DNA from: Rossellomorea aquimaris
GTDB taxonomy: Bacteria > Bacillota > Bacilli > Bacillales > Bacillaceae_B
Direction: 5' to 3'
Length of the DNA: 64,000 nt
Assembly (NCBI RefSeq): GCF_020172085.1
Contig: NZ_JAIVAT010000003.1
Coordinates: forward strand, 1,116,001-1,180,000
Every line of letters begins with the position of its first letter. Positions within the stretch are counted from its first letter, which is position 1. Below, piece after piece: positions 18,755 to 27,493 of the stretch. A program made the translations under genes and the position numbers. Below the pieces are notes generated by a model, which searched no databases, was not told where the DNA came from, and saw only the letters and a program-made list of their open reading frames with translations.

Positions 18755-19720
18755 ATGAAACACACATTCAAAGCACTACTTTCATTATTATTAGCCATCG
18801 GGTTCCTAACAGCATGTGGAACGGATGATGGAGATCAATCAAATAAAAAGGATACAGCTGAAACCACACAAGATCAATCAGGGTATCCGTTATCTCTAAA
18901 TGACGCATTGGATCATAAGGTTACACTGGAAGAACAACCTAAACATATCGTTTCATTGATTCCAAGCAATACTGAAATCTTATTTGAGCTTGGATTAAAC
19001 GAAGAAATCGTCGGGGTCTCCGATTTTGACAATTATCCTGAAGAAGCAGCGGATAAAGAAAAGATCGGGGGAATGGAGTTCAACGTTGAGAAAATCGTCA
19101 GCTTGGACCCGGATCTAGTACTTGCCCATGAATCTACTGCCAAATCGGCAGAAGAAGGGTTAAGTCAATTGAAAGATGCAGGCATCAACGTATTCATTGT
19201 TCACGATGCAAAAAGCTTTGAAGAGGTATATAATACGATTCAAGATATTGGAACACTTGTCGGGAAGAAGGATCAGGCTGAGTCCATCGTTTCTGACATG
19301 AAATCGGATCTGAAAACCATTCAAGAAAAAGCGAAAGATGTATCAGATAAGAAACGCGTGTATGTGGAAGTCTCACCTTCACCCGACATTTACTCGCCCG
19401 GTAAGGACACCTTCATCGATCAAATGCTGACGATGGTCAATGCTGAAAATGTTATGAACGATCAAGAAGGATGGGTTAAGGTAAATCAGGAAGCGGTCAT
19501 CTCATCAAATCCTGACGTAATCATCACTACCTATGGTTATTACAGTGAAAATCCAAAAGAACAGGTAATGGATAGAGACGGATGGAAAGCAGTGAATGCT
19601 GTTAAGAATAGCGATGTTCAGGACGTCCATTCAGATTTAGTCACTCGTACGGGTCCAAGATTGGTTGAAGGAGTAGAGGAAATTGCAAAGTCGATCTATC
19701 CAGAGGTATTTGCAGAATAA
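18755..19720 (+). CDS. btuF: Corrinoid ABC transporter substrate-binding lipoprotein
   Basis: 321 aa from ATG 18755. Signal peptide with lipobox LTACGTD, then an acidic/Gln linker. The mature domain has IVSLIPSNTEILFELGLNEEIVGVSDFDNYPEEA, the BtuF/FecB class III binding-protein pattern, with a long helix linking two lobes. First gene after the cobalamin riboswitch, so vitamin B12 or cobinamide capture outside the membrane is strongly implied. Translation of the next gene starts inside its 3' end. Confidence 0.9.
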   Translation: MKHTFKALLSLLLAIGFLTACGTDDGDQSNKKDTAETTQDQSGYPLSLNDALDHKVTLEEQPKHIVSLIPSNTEILFELGLNEEIVGVSDFDNYPEEAADKEKIGGMEFNVEKIVSLDPDLVLAHESTAKSAEEGLSQLKDAGINVFIVHDAKSFEEVYNTIQDIGTLVGKKDQAESIVSDMKSDLKTIQEKAKDVSDKKRVYVEVSPSPDIYSPGKDTFIDQMLTMVNAENVMNDQEGWVKVNQEAVISSNPDVIITTYGYYSENPKEQVMDRDGWKAVNAVKNSDVQDVHSDLVTRTGPRLVEGVEEIAKSIYPEVFAE

Positions 19721-20741
19721 AATAGGGGTAACGTACGGACTGGCTGGACTATTTTTAGTCATAGCCCTTCTGGCAGGTATTTCGATTGGAACGATTTCGA
19801 TTCCACCAATGGATATTCTATATATCGTCGGTTCTAAATGGTTTGGATTTGACTTACCTGAAACGGTTGATCCCATGTTTACGAACATCGTGTATACCAT
19901 CAGATTACCCAGGGTCTTATTAGCTCTATTGGTTGGAAGCTCCTTAGCTATCGCAGGAGCTTCTTTTCAAGGATTATTGCGAAATCCGTTGGCTGATCCT
20001 TATACATTGGGGGTTTCTTCAGGAGCATCGGTCGGTGCGGTCATCACATTATTTTTTCACTGGAGTATTCCGTTCATTGGGAAGTTTACGCTTCCCTTTT
20101 TCAGTATCATTTGTTCCATCATCACCGTATTTCTTGTATTGTGGTTTGCACAAAAAGTTGAGAGGACGATGAAGGTCGAAACCATCATCCTGACGGGGAT
20201 CATTTTCAGCTCGTTTTTAGGTTCTTTGATTTCCTTAATGATCGCACTTACAGGAGAAGAGCTGAGGCAGATCATCGGATGGCTTCTTGGAAGCGTATCC
20301 ATGAGGGGGTGGGATTACATTGCCATCATATTTCCTTTCTTCCTTTTAGGAGTAGTGTTGCTCCTTCTTAACAGCAAGGAATTGAACGGAATGAGTTTCG
20401 GGGAGGAACAAGCCCGTCATATCGGTATCTCGGTTCATAAAAGAAAGCTTCTCATATTAATTGCGGGAAGCATCCTAACCGGCGCAGCAGTTGCCGTATC
20501 GGGGACCATTGGATTTGTCGGTCTTGTCATCCCTCATTTCTTGCGAAGAATGGTCGGACATGATCACAAACATTTGCTTCCTCTTTCCATTATTGTAGGA
20601 GGCGGATTTCTCGTTCTTGCCGATTTGCTTTCGAGAACGGTCATTTCTCCGACTGAACTTCCCATTGGAGTGATTACCGCATTAATCGGTGCGCCGATGT
20701 TTGCGTATATTCTCTTAAAGAAAAGAGGGGTTTCTTCATGA
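19683..20741 (+). CDS. btuC: Corrinoid ABC transporter permease
   Basis: 352 aa with about ten helices; FecCD/BtuC family. RLPRVLLALLVGSSLAIAGASFQGLLRNPLADPYTLGVSSGASVGA is the family signature region, and GTIGFVGLVIPHFLRRMVGHDHK is the coupling-helix region that contacts the ATPase. Start is TTG 19683 (AAGGAG eight bases upstream, inside btuF) or TTG 19710; the choice is uncertain. Overlaps btuD by four bases. Confidence 0.9.
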   Translation: MQSRSIQRYLQNKIGVTYGLAGLFLVIALLAGISIGTISIPPMDILYIVGSKWFGFDLPETVDPMFTNIVYTIRLPRVLLALLVGSSLAIAGASFQGLLRNPLADPYTLGVSSGASVGAVITLFFHWSIPFIGKFTLPFFSIICSIITVFLVLWFAQKVERTMKVETIILTGIIFSSFLGSLISLMIALTGEELRQIIGWLLGSVSMRGWDYIAIIFPFFLLGVVLLLLNSKELNGMSFGEEQARHIGISVHKRKLLILIAGSILTGAAVAVSGTIGFVGLVIPHFLRRMVGHDHKHLLPLSIIVGGGFLVLADLLSRTVISPTELPIGVITALIGAPMFAYILLKKRGVSS

Positions 20742-22204
20742 TCCATATAAACGGAGTTTCGGTTGGATATGACAATCGTAAAGTTGTGGAAGACATAAAC
20801 TTTCAAATTGAAAAAGGGGAATTCTTTGGAATACTTGGCCCGAACGGAAGTGGGAAGACGACCTTGCTTAAAGCGATGACGGGTCTTCTTCCTTTAATGG
20901 AAGGCACCATTGCACTGAAGGAAAAGCCCCTTCATCAGTTTTCGTCAAGGGAATTGGCTAAACTCGTTGCAGTTCTGCCACAGATCTCATCTGCCCCTTT
21001 TTCTTATGAAGTGAGAGAAACCGTAATGCTTGGAAGGTATGCACATCAGAAAGGATTATTCAAGGGTACGACTGACCGGGATATAGAAATAGTTGATAAA
21101 GTAATGGAGCAGACGGGCATAGAATCGTTGCAGGACCGCTACCTGCATGAGCTGTCGGGGGGAGAACGACAAAGGGTGTTCCTTGCACAGGCACTTGCTC
21201 AAGAGCCTCAAATCTTACTTCTGGATGAACCGACTAATCATCTGGATCTTTCTTATCAGAAAATACTGTTGGATCTTATTCGAACTCAAACTATATCAGA
21301 GAAATTAACAGTCGCAGCCATCTTTCACGATTTGAATTTAGCGAGCCTTTACTGTGATCGATTGTTGCTTTTAGACAAGGGCAAAACAAAACTTCTCCAT
21401 CATCCAGAAGAGGTGTTGAAAGAAGAACATATCGAAGCAGTGTATCATACGAAAGTTCAGAAACATGCTCATCCATCAGTGGCTAAACCACAGATGGTGA
21501 TTGTACCAGAAGAAAATAAAACGGAAGACCCTGTTTTAGATGAAAAGTACATTATAACGAGTGAAGAATGCATCCATTTTGCTGCACCATTTCCGTTGAA
21601 ATGTATGTCTTCCGGAATTATTGGGGCTGGAATAGGATGGTACTCACACTTTATTAATCGCAGAGTGCCTGTTGATTATGACAGCCCGGATTATCAAAAA
21701 GAGATGAGAGCGTTTCTTGTGAAAAAAGATGTAGATCCCTCTCTTTCTGTAGGTATGATGACTGCGCTTGATTTGACGAACCTGACTTACGCACGCTACG
21801 AGACAGGAGGAAGATCTGTTTTCGTCATGGTTACGGCAGGTGTTGGAAATGCAATGGATGTGTCAACTAGTTATCAATATGAGATTGAGTCAAAGCCAGG
21901 TACGATCAATACATGGATATTCATAAACGGAAATCTATCAGACGAGGCTTATATTGAAGCACTCGTGACGTCTACTGAGGCAAAGGTGAGGGCACTAAAT
22001 GACATGGATATCAGAGACAGGCGTACTGGTCAGCTTGCTACTGGAACGCCAACAGACAGCATTCTTATCGCCTCAAGTCAAAAAGGAGATCCCGATCCCT
22101 TTGCCGGACCCATTACTCCGATTGGGAAACTGATCGGGAGAGGGGTATACGAGGTGACAAAAAAAGCCATTCAGCACTATAAGAAGAAACAAGGTGAAGG
22201 CTGA
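20738..22204 (+). CDS. btuD: Fused corrinoid transporter ATPase and adenosylcobinamide amidohydrolase
   Basis: 488 aa. Residues 1-255 are an ABC ATPase: GPNGSGKTT (about 34-42), signature LSGGERQRV, Walker [13 protein letters not shown], then FHDLNLA H-loop. After a linker, residues about 280-480 match CbiZ, which cuts the lower ligand arm of adenosyl-pseudocobalamins to give adenosylcobyric acid. Typical pieces are GIGWYSHFINRRVPVDYD, GMMTALDLTN, VTAGVGNAMD and LATGTPTDSILIASSQKG. The fusion links import to remodelling of foreign corrinoids. Such fusions occur in other Bacilli by my recollection. Confidence 0.88.
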   Translation: MIHINGVSVGYDNRKVVEDINFQIEKGEFFGILGPNGSGKTTLLKAMTGLLPLMEGTIALKEKPLHQFSSRELAKLVAVLPQISSAPFSYEVRETVMLGRYAHQKGLFKGTTDRDIEIVDKVMEQTGIESLQDRYLHELSGGERQRVFLAQALAQEPQILLLDEPTNHLDLSYQKILLDLIRTQTISEKLTVAAIFHDLNLASLYCDRLLLLDKGKTKLLHHPEEVLKEEHIEAVYHTKVQKHAHPSVAKPQMVIVPEENKTEDPVLDEKYIITSEECIHFAAPFPLKCMSSGIIGAGIGWYSHFINRRVPVDYDSPDYQKEMRAFLVKKDVDPSLSVGMMTALDLTNLTYARYETGGRSVFVMVTAGVGNAMDVSTSYQYEIESKPGTINTWIFINGNLSDEAYIEALVTSTEAKVRALNDMDIRDRRTGQLATGTPTDSILIASSQKGDPDPFAGPITPIGKLIGRGVYEVTKKAIQHYKKKQGEG

Positions 22205-22221
22205 AGAGGAAGAGGCTTGTT

Positions 22222-22770
22222 ATGGGGAAACTACTATTCATTACCGGAGGTGTCAGGTCCGGAAAAAGCTCATATGCTGAAAAACTGGCAGTTGCACTTA
22301 GAAAGTCAAATGAGGTACTGATTTATCTTGCATGCGGAGTGGTGACGGACTTTGAGATGGAAGAGAGGATAATAAAACATCGGCTTGATCGACAGTCCTC
22401 TCCTGAAAACTGGACAACCATTGAGCGCCCCAAAGCGATTCATGGCATTGTCGAATCTATTCCATCCAATTCCATTGTTTTGTTAGACTGTCTCACCACT
22501 CTTCTTACAAATGAGTTGTTCAGTTTGGAAAAGGTTGACTCAACGATCGTTGAGAAAGAAATCTATCAAGCTGTGAAACTGTTAATGGATAAAGCTGACG
22601 TGTTAATCGTAGTAAGCAATGAGGTGCTGTATGACATTCCATCGAATTCGAAGGATATACTTCGGTTTCAGCGGACATTGGGTAAATTGCATATGAACAT
22701 GGTAGAGATGGCCCATACAGCGATTGATATGACAGTTGGAGTCCCGGTGGTAAAGAAGGGAGCTACATAG
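22222..22770 (+). CDS. cobU: Adenosylcobinamide kinase / guanylyltransferase
   Basis: 182 aa. P-loop ITGGVRSGKSSYAE at the N-terminus, IYLACGVVTDFEMEERIIKHRLDR and VLLDCLTTLLTNELF match CobU. It phosphorylates adenosylcobinamide and loads it with GMP. The guanylylated histidine is the H of IIKHRLDR by analogy. The C-terminal third is less canonical (VVSNEVLYDIPSNSKDILRFQRTLG) than the G-x-GIVP motif of typical CobU, which appears instead in the second paralogue at 24100. Coupled operon position between btuD-cbiZ and cobS. Confidence 0.85.
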   Translation: MGKLLFITGGVRSGKSSYAEKLAVALRKSNEVLIYLACGVVTDFEMEERIIKHRLDRQSSPENWTTIERPKAIHGIVESIPSNSIVLLDCLTTLLTNELFSLEKVDSTIVEKEIYQAVKLLMDKADVLIVVSNEVLYDIPSNSKDILRFQRTLGKLHMNMVEMAHTAIDMTVGVPVVKKGAT

Positions 22771-22772
22771 AC

Positions 22773-23561
22773 ATGATCGTATTAAAAAGCTTTTTACTTA
22801 ATGTCCAGTTCTTTACCACTTTTCCAATCCGAAAAGAACTCTCGATGGGAAAAGAAGAATGGAAGTGGATGGTTCGGACTTTCCCTATACTGGGATTCAG
22901 TATAGGAGTGCTCCTTTCAAGCGGTTATCTGTTGCTTGCTGCATATACACCTATGAGCACTTTGGCATTATCGTTTTATATATGGGTTATGCCCATCCTC
23001 ATCTCAGGTGGCCTTCATTTAGATGGTTATATGGATGCGAGTGACGCCTACTTTTCATATAGAGATCAAAATAGAAGATTAGACATCATGAAGGATCCCC
23101 GAGTCGGGGCATTTGGTGTCTTATCTGTATTGGTGTTGCTCTCTTCCCGATTTCTGTTCATTTACGAAACACTCCAAAACTCTGATTCTGCAGTGATCTC
23201 CATGGTCCTTGTATCGATTCCTATATTGAGCCGGCTGGTCATGGGGGCATGCCTCGTTCTTATCCCGCCAGCACAAAATTCAGGAATGGGATATTCCTTC
23301 AGTAAGCATATATCAATGAAAGAAATTCCCTGGCTCGTCCTTTTACCTTTATTAGTCGGAGTGTCAAGCATCCTCCTACATGATTTTGTTATGTATTCCT
23401 TATTCTTTATGGTCACAATCGGATGTTTCTGGTTCATTTATTTGAAAACAATCAAATGGTTCGGTGGTATGACAGGAGATACAGTCGGTGCAAGTGTAGA
23501 AGGAGTGGAATGGATTTTATGGATGACTATATGGTTATTGCAGTTATTCGACATGGTTTAA
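22773..23561 (+). CDS. cobS: Adenosylcobinamide-GDP ribazoletransferase
   Basis: 262 aa integral membrane enzyme with several helices. GGLHLDGYMDASDAYFSY and IMKDPRVGAFG carry the Asp-rich metal-binding motif of CobS, and GGMTGDTVGASVEG is the second one. Joins adenosylcobinamide-GDP to alpha-ribazole (phosphate) to close the nucleotide loop of B12. Starts three bases after the cobU stop and is overlapped at the 3' end by cobC. Confidence 0.92.
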   Translation: MIVLKSFLLNVQFFTTFPIRKELSMGKEEWKWMVRTFPILGFSIGVLLSSGYLLLAAYTPMSTLALSFYIWVMPILISGGLHLDGYMDASDAYFSYRDQNRRLDIMKDPRVGAFGVLSVLVLLSSRFLFIYETLQNSDSAVISMVLVSIPILSRLVMGACLVLIPPAQNSGMGYSFSKHISMKEIPWLVLLPLLVGVSSILLHDFVMYSLFFMVTIGCFWFIYLKTIKWFGGMTGDTVGASVEGVEWILWMTIWLLQLFDMV

Positions 23562-24148
23562 CAGATGAAAATGAAAAGGGGAAGTATATCGGCTGGTCGA
23601 ACCCAACCTTATCACGGAATGGGACGGAAATGCTCATGAAGTCAAAACAACGCTTCGAACAGTATGAATACTGTTTTTCAAGCGACCTTGACCGCTGTTT
23701 GGAAACGGTCCATCATTTGTTTCCTAAACTGCCGGTGGTATCATCCCCACTATTGAGGGAAATACACTTTGGAGAGTGGGAAGGAATGACCTATCAGAAC
23801 TTGAAGGGCGATGAAGTTTTTCAGAAATGGGTGACCGATCCATTCCATTCGCCTCCAGGAGGAGAAGGGATGTCCCAATTTAGAAAACGAGTTGACGTCG
23901 CATGGGAACAGGTCAAGGATCAAGTGGAAGAAATGAATGGGAGACGTTATGCCGTCATTACTCACGGAGGTGTCATTCGGCATCTATTAACTACTTTATC
24001 CCCTAAAGAGGAACTTCGAACCTTTTGGGATTGGGAAATTAACCATGGAAATGGATATGAACTGGTTTGGGAAAAAGAAGAAGATTGGAGGCAGCAGATT
24101 TGTACTTCATTACGGGCGGTTCCTTTAATGGGAAGGCAGGATGGGTGA
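23519..24148 (+). CDS. cobC: Histidine phosphatase, alpha-ribazole phosphatase type
   Basis: About 209 aa; start 23519 (MDDYM...) or 23510, both inside cobS and near AAGGAG. VIAVIRHGLTDENEKGKYIGW contains the R-H-G catalytic motif, SSDLDRCLETVHH the second, LREIHFGEWEGMTYQNL the acid/base region, and VITHGGVIRHL the final His. This is the phosphoglycerate-mutase superfamily. In this context it most likely dephosphorylates alpha-ribazole phosphate or cobalamin 5'-phosphate. Overlaps the next gene by 49 bases. Confidence 0.85.
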   Translation: MDDYMVIAVIRHGLTDENEKGKYIGWSNPTLSRNGTEMLMKSKQRFEQYEYCFSSDLDRCLETVHHLFPKLPVVSSPLLREIHFGEWEGMTYQNLKGDEVFQKWVTDPFHSPPGGEGMSQFRKRVDVAWEQVKDQVEEMNGRRYAVITHGGVIRHLLTTLSPKEELRTFWDWEINHGNGYELVWEKEEDWRQQICTSLRAVPLMGRQDG

Positions 24149-24528
24149 GACACGATTTTTGTTTAGAGAACGCTGATACACAATGGATTCCATTATTTGA
24201 GGGGGGCTTTGAAGAGATCCAGCCGGCAAAGTCAACCCTTGTATTGGAGGGACTAGAATATGCTGTTCGATTTTCCCTTATGCACTGCCAAGGTGATGTC
24301 AGGGAGAGATTTAGAGAACAGATGCTACGTTTAAGGAAGTGGGAAGAAGAACATCCAGAACGAAAAGTCATCTGGATCGGATCGGAAATCGGAAAAGGAA
24401 TTGTCCCCATTGACCCCTTTTCCAGGGAGTGGAGGGATATGACGGGTTGGGTGTATCAAGACTTGGTGGAAGTGTCTCAAAAAGTATGGCTCGTATGGTA
24501 CGGATTGGCTACAACATTAAAAGGGTAA
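24100..24528 (+). CDS. Second CobU-like protein with a degraded P-loop
   Basis: 142 aa from TTG 24100, which has GGAGG eight bases ahead and yields a protein beginning at the family N-terminus (LYFITGGSFNGKAGW). The P-loop GGSFNGKA lacks the R-S-G-K-S pattern of CobU. The C-terminus WIGSEIGKGIVPIDPFSREWRDMTGWVYQ matches the last third of CobU closely, where the first paralogue in this operon diverges. It may be a non-catalytic partner, a specialised guanylyltransferase, or half of a split function. Overlap with cobC and tight spacing to pduO show it belongs to the operon. Confidence 0.65.
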   Translation: MYFITGGSFNGKAGWVRHDFCLENADTQWIPLFEGGFEEIQPAKSTLVLEGLEYAVRFSLMHCQGDVRERFREQMLRLRKWEEEHPERKVIWIGSEIGKGIVPIDPFSREWRDMTGWVYQDLVEVSQKVWLVWYGLATTLKG

Positions 24529-24540
24529 AGGAGAGGTAGT

Positions 24541-25131
24541 ATGCAACTTTATACAAGAACCGGTGACAAGGGTCAAACAAGCTTGATTGGTGGCAGGGTC
24601 GACAAAGATGATATCCGTGTTGAAGCATATGGTACTTTGGATGAGGTGAATTGTTTCGTTGGTCAGGCTATTTCCGAATTGGATCCTGATCGATTTCAAG
24701 ATATATTGACCGACCTCGAGACCATTCAGCATGAACTGTTCGATTGTGGAGGGGACTTATCCAATGTCTCAAAAAAGAGAAAAAGTAAGCTACAGGAGGC
24801 ATCTGTTCATTCGTTGGAGGAAAAGATTGACCGTTTGATAAAAGAAGCTCCTGCCCTTGAGAAATTCATCCTTCCAGGCGGAGTGAAAGCCTCTTCGAGT
24901 ATTCATATTGCAAGGACCGTTTCCAGAAGGGCCGAGAGATGCATCGTATCCCTTTCAAAGACCGATGAGGACTTTCCTCATGTAACATTACAATATATCA
25001 ATCGGTTATCAGACTACTTCTTTGCTTTGGCACGAGTGATCAATCACCGCAGCAACGTAAAGGACGTTGAATATATTCGGAGTGCCAACGTGTTTTCCTC
25101 CCGTAAAGTGCAGAAAAACAATGAAAAGTAA
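24541..25131 (+). CDS. pduO: Cob(I)alamin adenosyltransferase, PduO type
   Basis: 196 aa, helical. TRTGDKGQTSLIGGRVDKDDIRVEAYGTLDEVN is the ATP-binding N-terminal block, and ARTVSRRAERC plus INRLSDYFFALAR are the other two PduO blocks. Transfers the adenosyl group from ATP to cob(I)alamin/cobinamide, making the form sensed by the operon's riboswitch and used by CbiZ and CobU. AAAGGAGAGG before the ATG. The family is also labelled CobA-like or YvqK in Bacillus. Confidence 0.93.
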   Translation: MQLYTRTGDKGQTSLIGGRVDKDDIRVEAYGTLDEVNCFVGQAISELDPDRFQDILTDLETIQHELFDCGGDLSNVSKKRKSKLQEASVHSLEEKIDRLIKEAPALEKFILPGGVKASSSIHIARTVSRRAERCIVSLSKTDEDFPHVTLQYINRLSDYFFALARVINHRSNVKDVEYIRSANVFSSRKVQKNNEK

Positions 25132-25606
25132 TCTCAAATCACTTTTATTACTATCATTATTTATAGCTTTTTCTGCCATCGGAGGAATGGTGAAGATCCC
25201 GGCGGTTATCGGGACAGTTGCGCTGGACAGTATGCCTGCATTATTGGTCGCGTCTCTGTTCAATGGAAGGAAAGGGGCGGTTGTGGCTGGTTGTGGACAT
25301 TTACTTTCCAGCCTATATGCAGGCTTTCCCCTTGGACCTCTTCATATCCTTATCGCCGCTGAAATGTCACTTGTTGTCTGGTTGTTCGGGTATGTATTTT
25401 CTAAAGGGAAACGTGTAATGGCGGCTGTCCTTTTTTTGATAGGGAACGGAATTTTATCAGCTGTTCCATTTATTTTTATTATAAGTGCTTCTTTTTACGT
25501 TGCAATTGTTCCTCCCCTTGTAATAGGGAGCTTTATTAACTTGACCATCGCCCACTTTCTATATCCTCCACTTGCTGCCAGATTACCACAGGGAGGAGCG
25601 GCATGA
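25121..25606 (+). CDS. cblT: ECF-type S component, probable alpha-ribazole importer
   Basis: 161 aa with five or six helices. Small hydrophobic protein with GGMVKIPAVIGTVALDSMPALLVASLFNGRKGAVVAGCGHLLSS, the S-component layout of energy-coupling factor importers. Position directly before the CblS-like kinase and inside a B12 salvage operon fits CblT, shown in Listeria and Geobacillus to bring in alpha-ribazole. Starts inside pduO (11-base overlap) without a strong ribosome site, so translation is probably coupled. Confidence 0.75.
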   Translation: MKSNLKSLLLLSLFIAFSAIGGMVKIPAVIGTVALDSMPALLVASLFNGRKGAVVAGCGHLLSSLYAGFPLGPLHILIAAEMSLVVWLFGYVFSKGKRVMAAVLFLIGNGILSAVPFIFIISASFYVAIVPPLVIGSFINLTIAHFLYPPLAARLPQGGAA

Positions 25607-26319
25607 TTGATAATCGGGATGTACTATCAGTAACCATCAATGAAGAAGACGAACTGATCATTGCGTCTGACTGCAGCGGTGGAATAGGGACGAAAACGGA
25701 TGACGTGGTTCGAGTTGATCCTGAAGTGGTTGGATATTTCAGCTTTCGGGTTGCGGCGATGGAATGTTTGGCTGTCGGGGCATGTCTCAGGACTGTTCAG
25801 TTAATGAATTTCACAAGTGATGCAGTATGGGAAAAGTATACCCAAGGCGTTCGGAAGGGTCTGAGTGAACTGGATTTGGAGGATGTCCCTATAACCGGAA
25901 GTTCTGAATCCAATTTCAGCCTCAACCAGTCTGCTCTCGGAGTAACATGCATTGGTATAAGGAAGAAGGAGAGTCGGCAAGTATCCAGGGGACGTCTTTC
26001 ATATGCTCTTATCGGTACACCACTAGTTGGTGATGAAGTGTTAAGACAGAAATCGTCTGTCGCCCCATTGGCTTTATTCAAGAAGTGCATAGAGCATCCT
26101 TCTATCTTCGATCTCTTGCCTGTGGGTTCTAAAGGTGTACGGCACGAACTTTCTGTAATCACAGGGAAGCCGTTGACCGAAAAAGATGTATCCTCATTGC
26201 ATGACTTGGAGAAATCAAGCGGACCGGCCACATCATTTATCATTGCTTTTCAATCAGAAGAAGAACCAGCCGTTAGGAAACTGACAGAAAGCTACTATAG
26301 TTCCCTTCGTATTAATTGA
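25603..26319 (+). CDS. cblS: AIR-synthase-like protein, probable alpha-ribazole kinase
   Basis: 238 aa. DCSGGIGTKTDDVVRVDPEVVGYFSFRVAAMECLAVGA resembles the N-terminal half of the PurM/ThiL ATP-binding fold (Asp-Gly metal site, then R-V-A-x-M-E helix). CblS of Listeria belongs to this superfamily and phosphorylates alpha-ribazole, providing the substrate for CobS when CobT is absent. The four-base overlap with cblT and GGGAGGAG ribosome site support a functional pair. Last gene of the operon; no strong terminator was seen after it. Confidence 0.72.
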   Translation: MIDNRDVLSVTINEEDELIIASDCSGGIGTKTDDVVRVDPEVVGYFSFRVAAMECLAVGACLRTVQLMNFTSDAVWEKYTQGVRKGLSELDLEDVPITGSSESNFSLNQSALGVTCIGIRKKESRQVSRGRLSYALIGTPLVGDEVLRQKSSVAPLALFKKCIEHPSIFDLLPVGSKGVRHELSVITGKPLTEKDVSSLHDLEKSSGPATSFIIAFQSEEEPAVRKLTESYYSSLRIN

Positions 26320-26495
26320 AAGAACAACTAAATACTTTTAAGGATATTTGTGGTAAGATATATTTTCAAGGTGAGAGTGTATGGAGAAATGTGTTAGTTC
26401 ATCCAGTATTCTGCGATTGTCAATTTCAAGAGTATAGAGTACTATTTCATACTATCATCGGTTAATTCATGAATGTCATAAAAGTAGGTGAAGAA

Positions 26496-27449
26496 ATGGA
26501 GTCACGGTTAGATCGAAAGACCAAAAAGAAAAAACGCGGAAGAAAAGTGATTTTGGTATTATTACTCCTTATTTTTAGTTTACTCGGGTACGCTGCTTTT
26601 CAATTTTACAGCGGTTATAAAATGGCTGGTGAAGACCAGATGCAGGAAGATTATAAATTCAATGGTGTTAAAGACGAAAACGGGAAGGTTAATATTTTGT
26701 TATTGGGAGTCGATAGCAGAGGCGAGGAAAAGTCGAGAACCGATACGATGATGCTCGCACAAATTGATCCGAAAACAAATGAAACCAAGCTCGTTTCATT
26801 TATGAGAGATATATATGCAGAGATTCCCGGCTATAAAAACTATAAGCTGAATACCGCATTTTATTTAGGCGGTCCCGAATTGCTTAGAAAGACCATTAAG
26901 CAGAATTTCGATCTTGATATTCAGTATTTCATGATCGTCGATTTCAAAGGGTTTGAACAGTCGGTCGATATCCTGGCACCGGAAGGAATTGAAATGGATG
27001 TTGAGAAGGCCATGTCAGCAAACATCGGTGTATCCCTTGAACCTGGTGTCCAAAACCTGAATGGGAAGGAACTATTGGGTTACGCAAGATTCCGTCACGA
27101 TGAACAGGGTGACTTTGGTCGAGTCGAAAGACAACAAAAGGTAATTGCAGCACTGAAAGATGAAGTCCTTTCCATTGGTGGCGTAACGAAGCTTCCGAAA
27201 ATGGCAGGTTCTATCCAACCTTATATTCAGACGAACATGAGTAAACTGGATCAAATTTCAATAGCAAAAGATATCCTGTTAAGTAACAGCAGTGATATGG
27301 ACAAGCTTACGATCCCTGTTGAAGGGTCATATGGATTTGGTAGTTACAGCGGAGTCGGTTCCGTTCTTGAGATTGATTTCGAAGAAAATATTCAAGCTCT
27401 GAAAGACTTTCTAAGTGGAAAAAGTAAGGATGAAGCTGCAACAGAATAA
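26496..27449 (+). CDS. LytR-CpsA-Psr (LCP) family wall-polymer ligase
   Basis: 317 aa from ATG 26496. A very basic N-terminus (RKTKKKKRGRK) and one membrane helix anchor the protein; the rest is outside. The LCP domain has NILLLGVDSRGEEKSRTDTMMLAQIDP, SFMRDIYAEIPGY, KLNTAFYLGG and YARFRHDEQGDFGRVERQQ, including the Arg/Asp residues that bind lipid pyrophosphate. LCP enzymes attach teichoic acid or other glycopolymers to peptidoglycan. Resembles TagT/TagU; the paralogue is not assigned. Confidence 0.9.
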   Translation: MESRLDRKTKKKKRGRKVILVLLLLIFSLLGYAAFQFYSGYKMAGEDQMQEDYKFNGVKDENGKVNILLLGVDSRGEEKSRTDTMMLAQIDPKTNETKLVSFMRDIYAEIPGYKNYKLNTAFYLGGPELLRKTIKQNFDLDIQYFMIVDFKGFEQSVDILAPEGIEMDVEKAMSANIGVSLEPGVQNLNGKELLGYARFRHDEQGDFGRVERQQKVIAALKDEVLSIGGVTKLPKMAGSIQPYIQTNMSKLDQISIAKDILLSNSSDMDKLTIPVEGSYGFGSYSGVGSVLEIDFEENIQALKDFLSGKSKDEAATE

Positions 27450-27454
27450 ATACA

Positions 27455-27493
27455 AAATCCCGGTTAGTCATTCACGACTAACCGGGATTTTTT
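27455..27493 (+). terminator. Terminator after the LCP gene
   Basis: Stem AATCCCGGTTAGTC / GACTAACCGGGATT, 6-nt loop, then TTTTTC. Confidence 0.92.
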
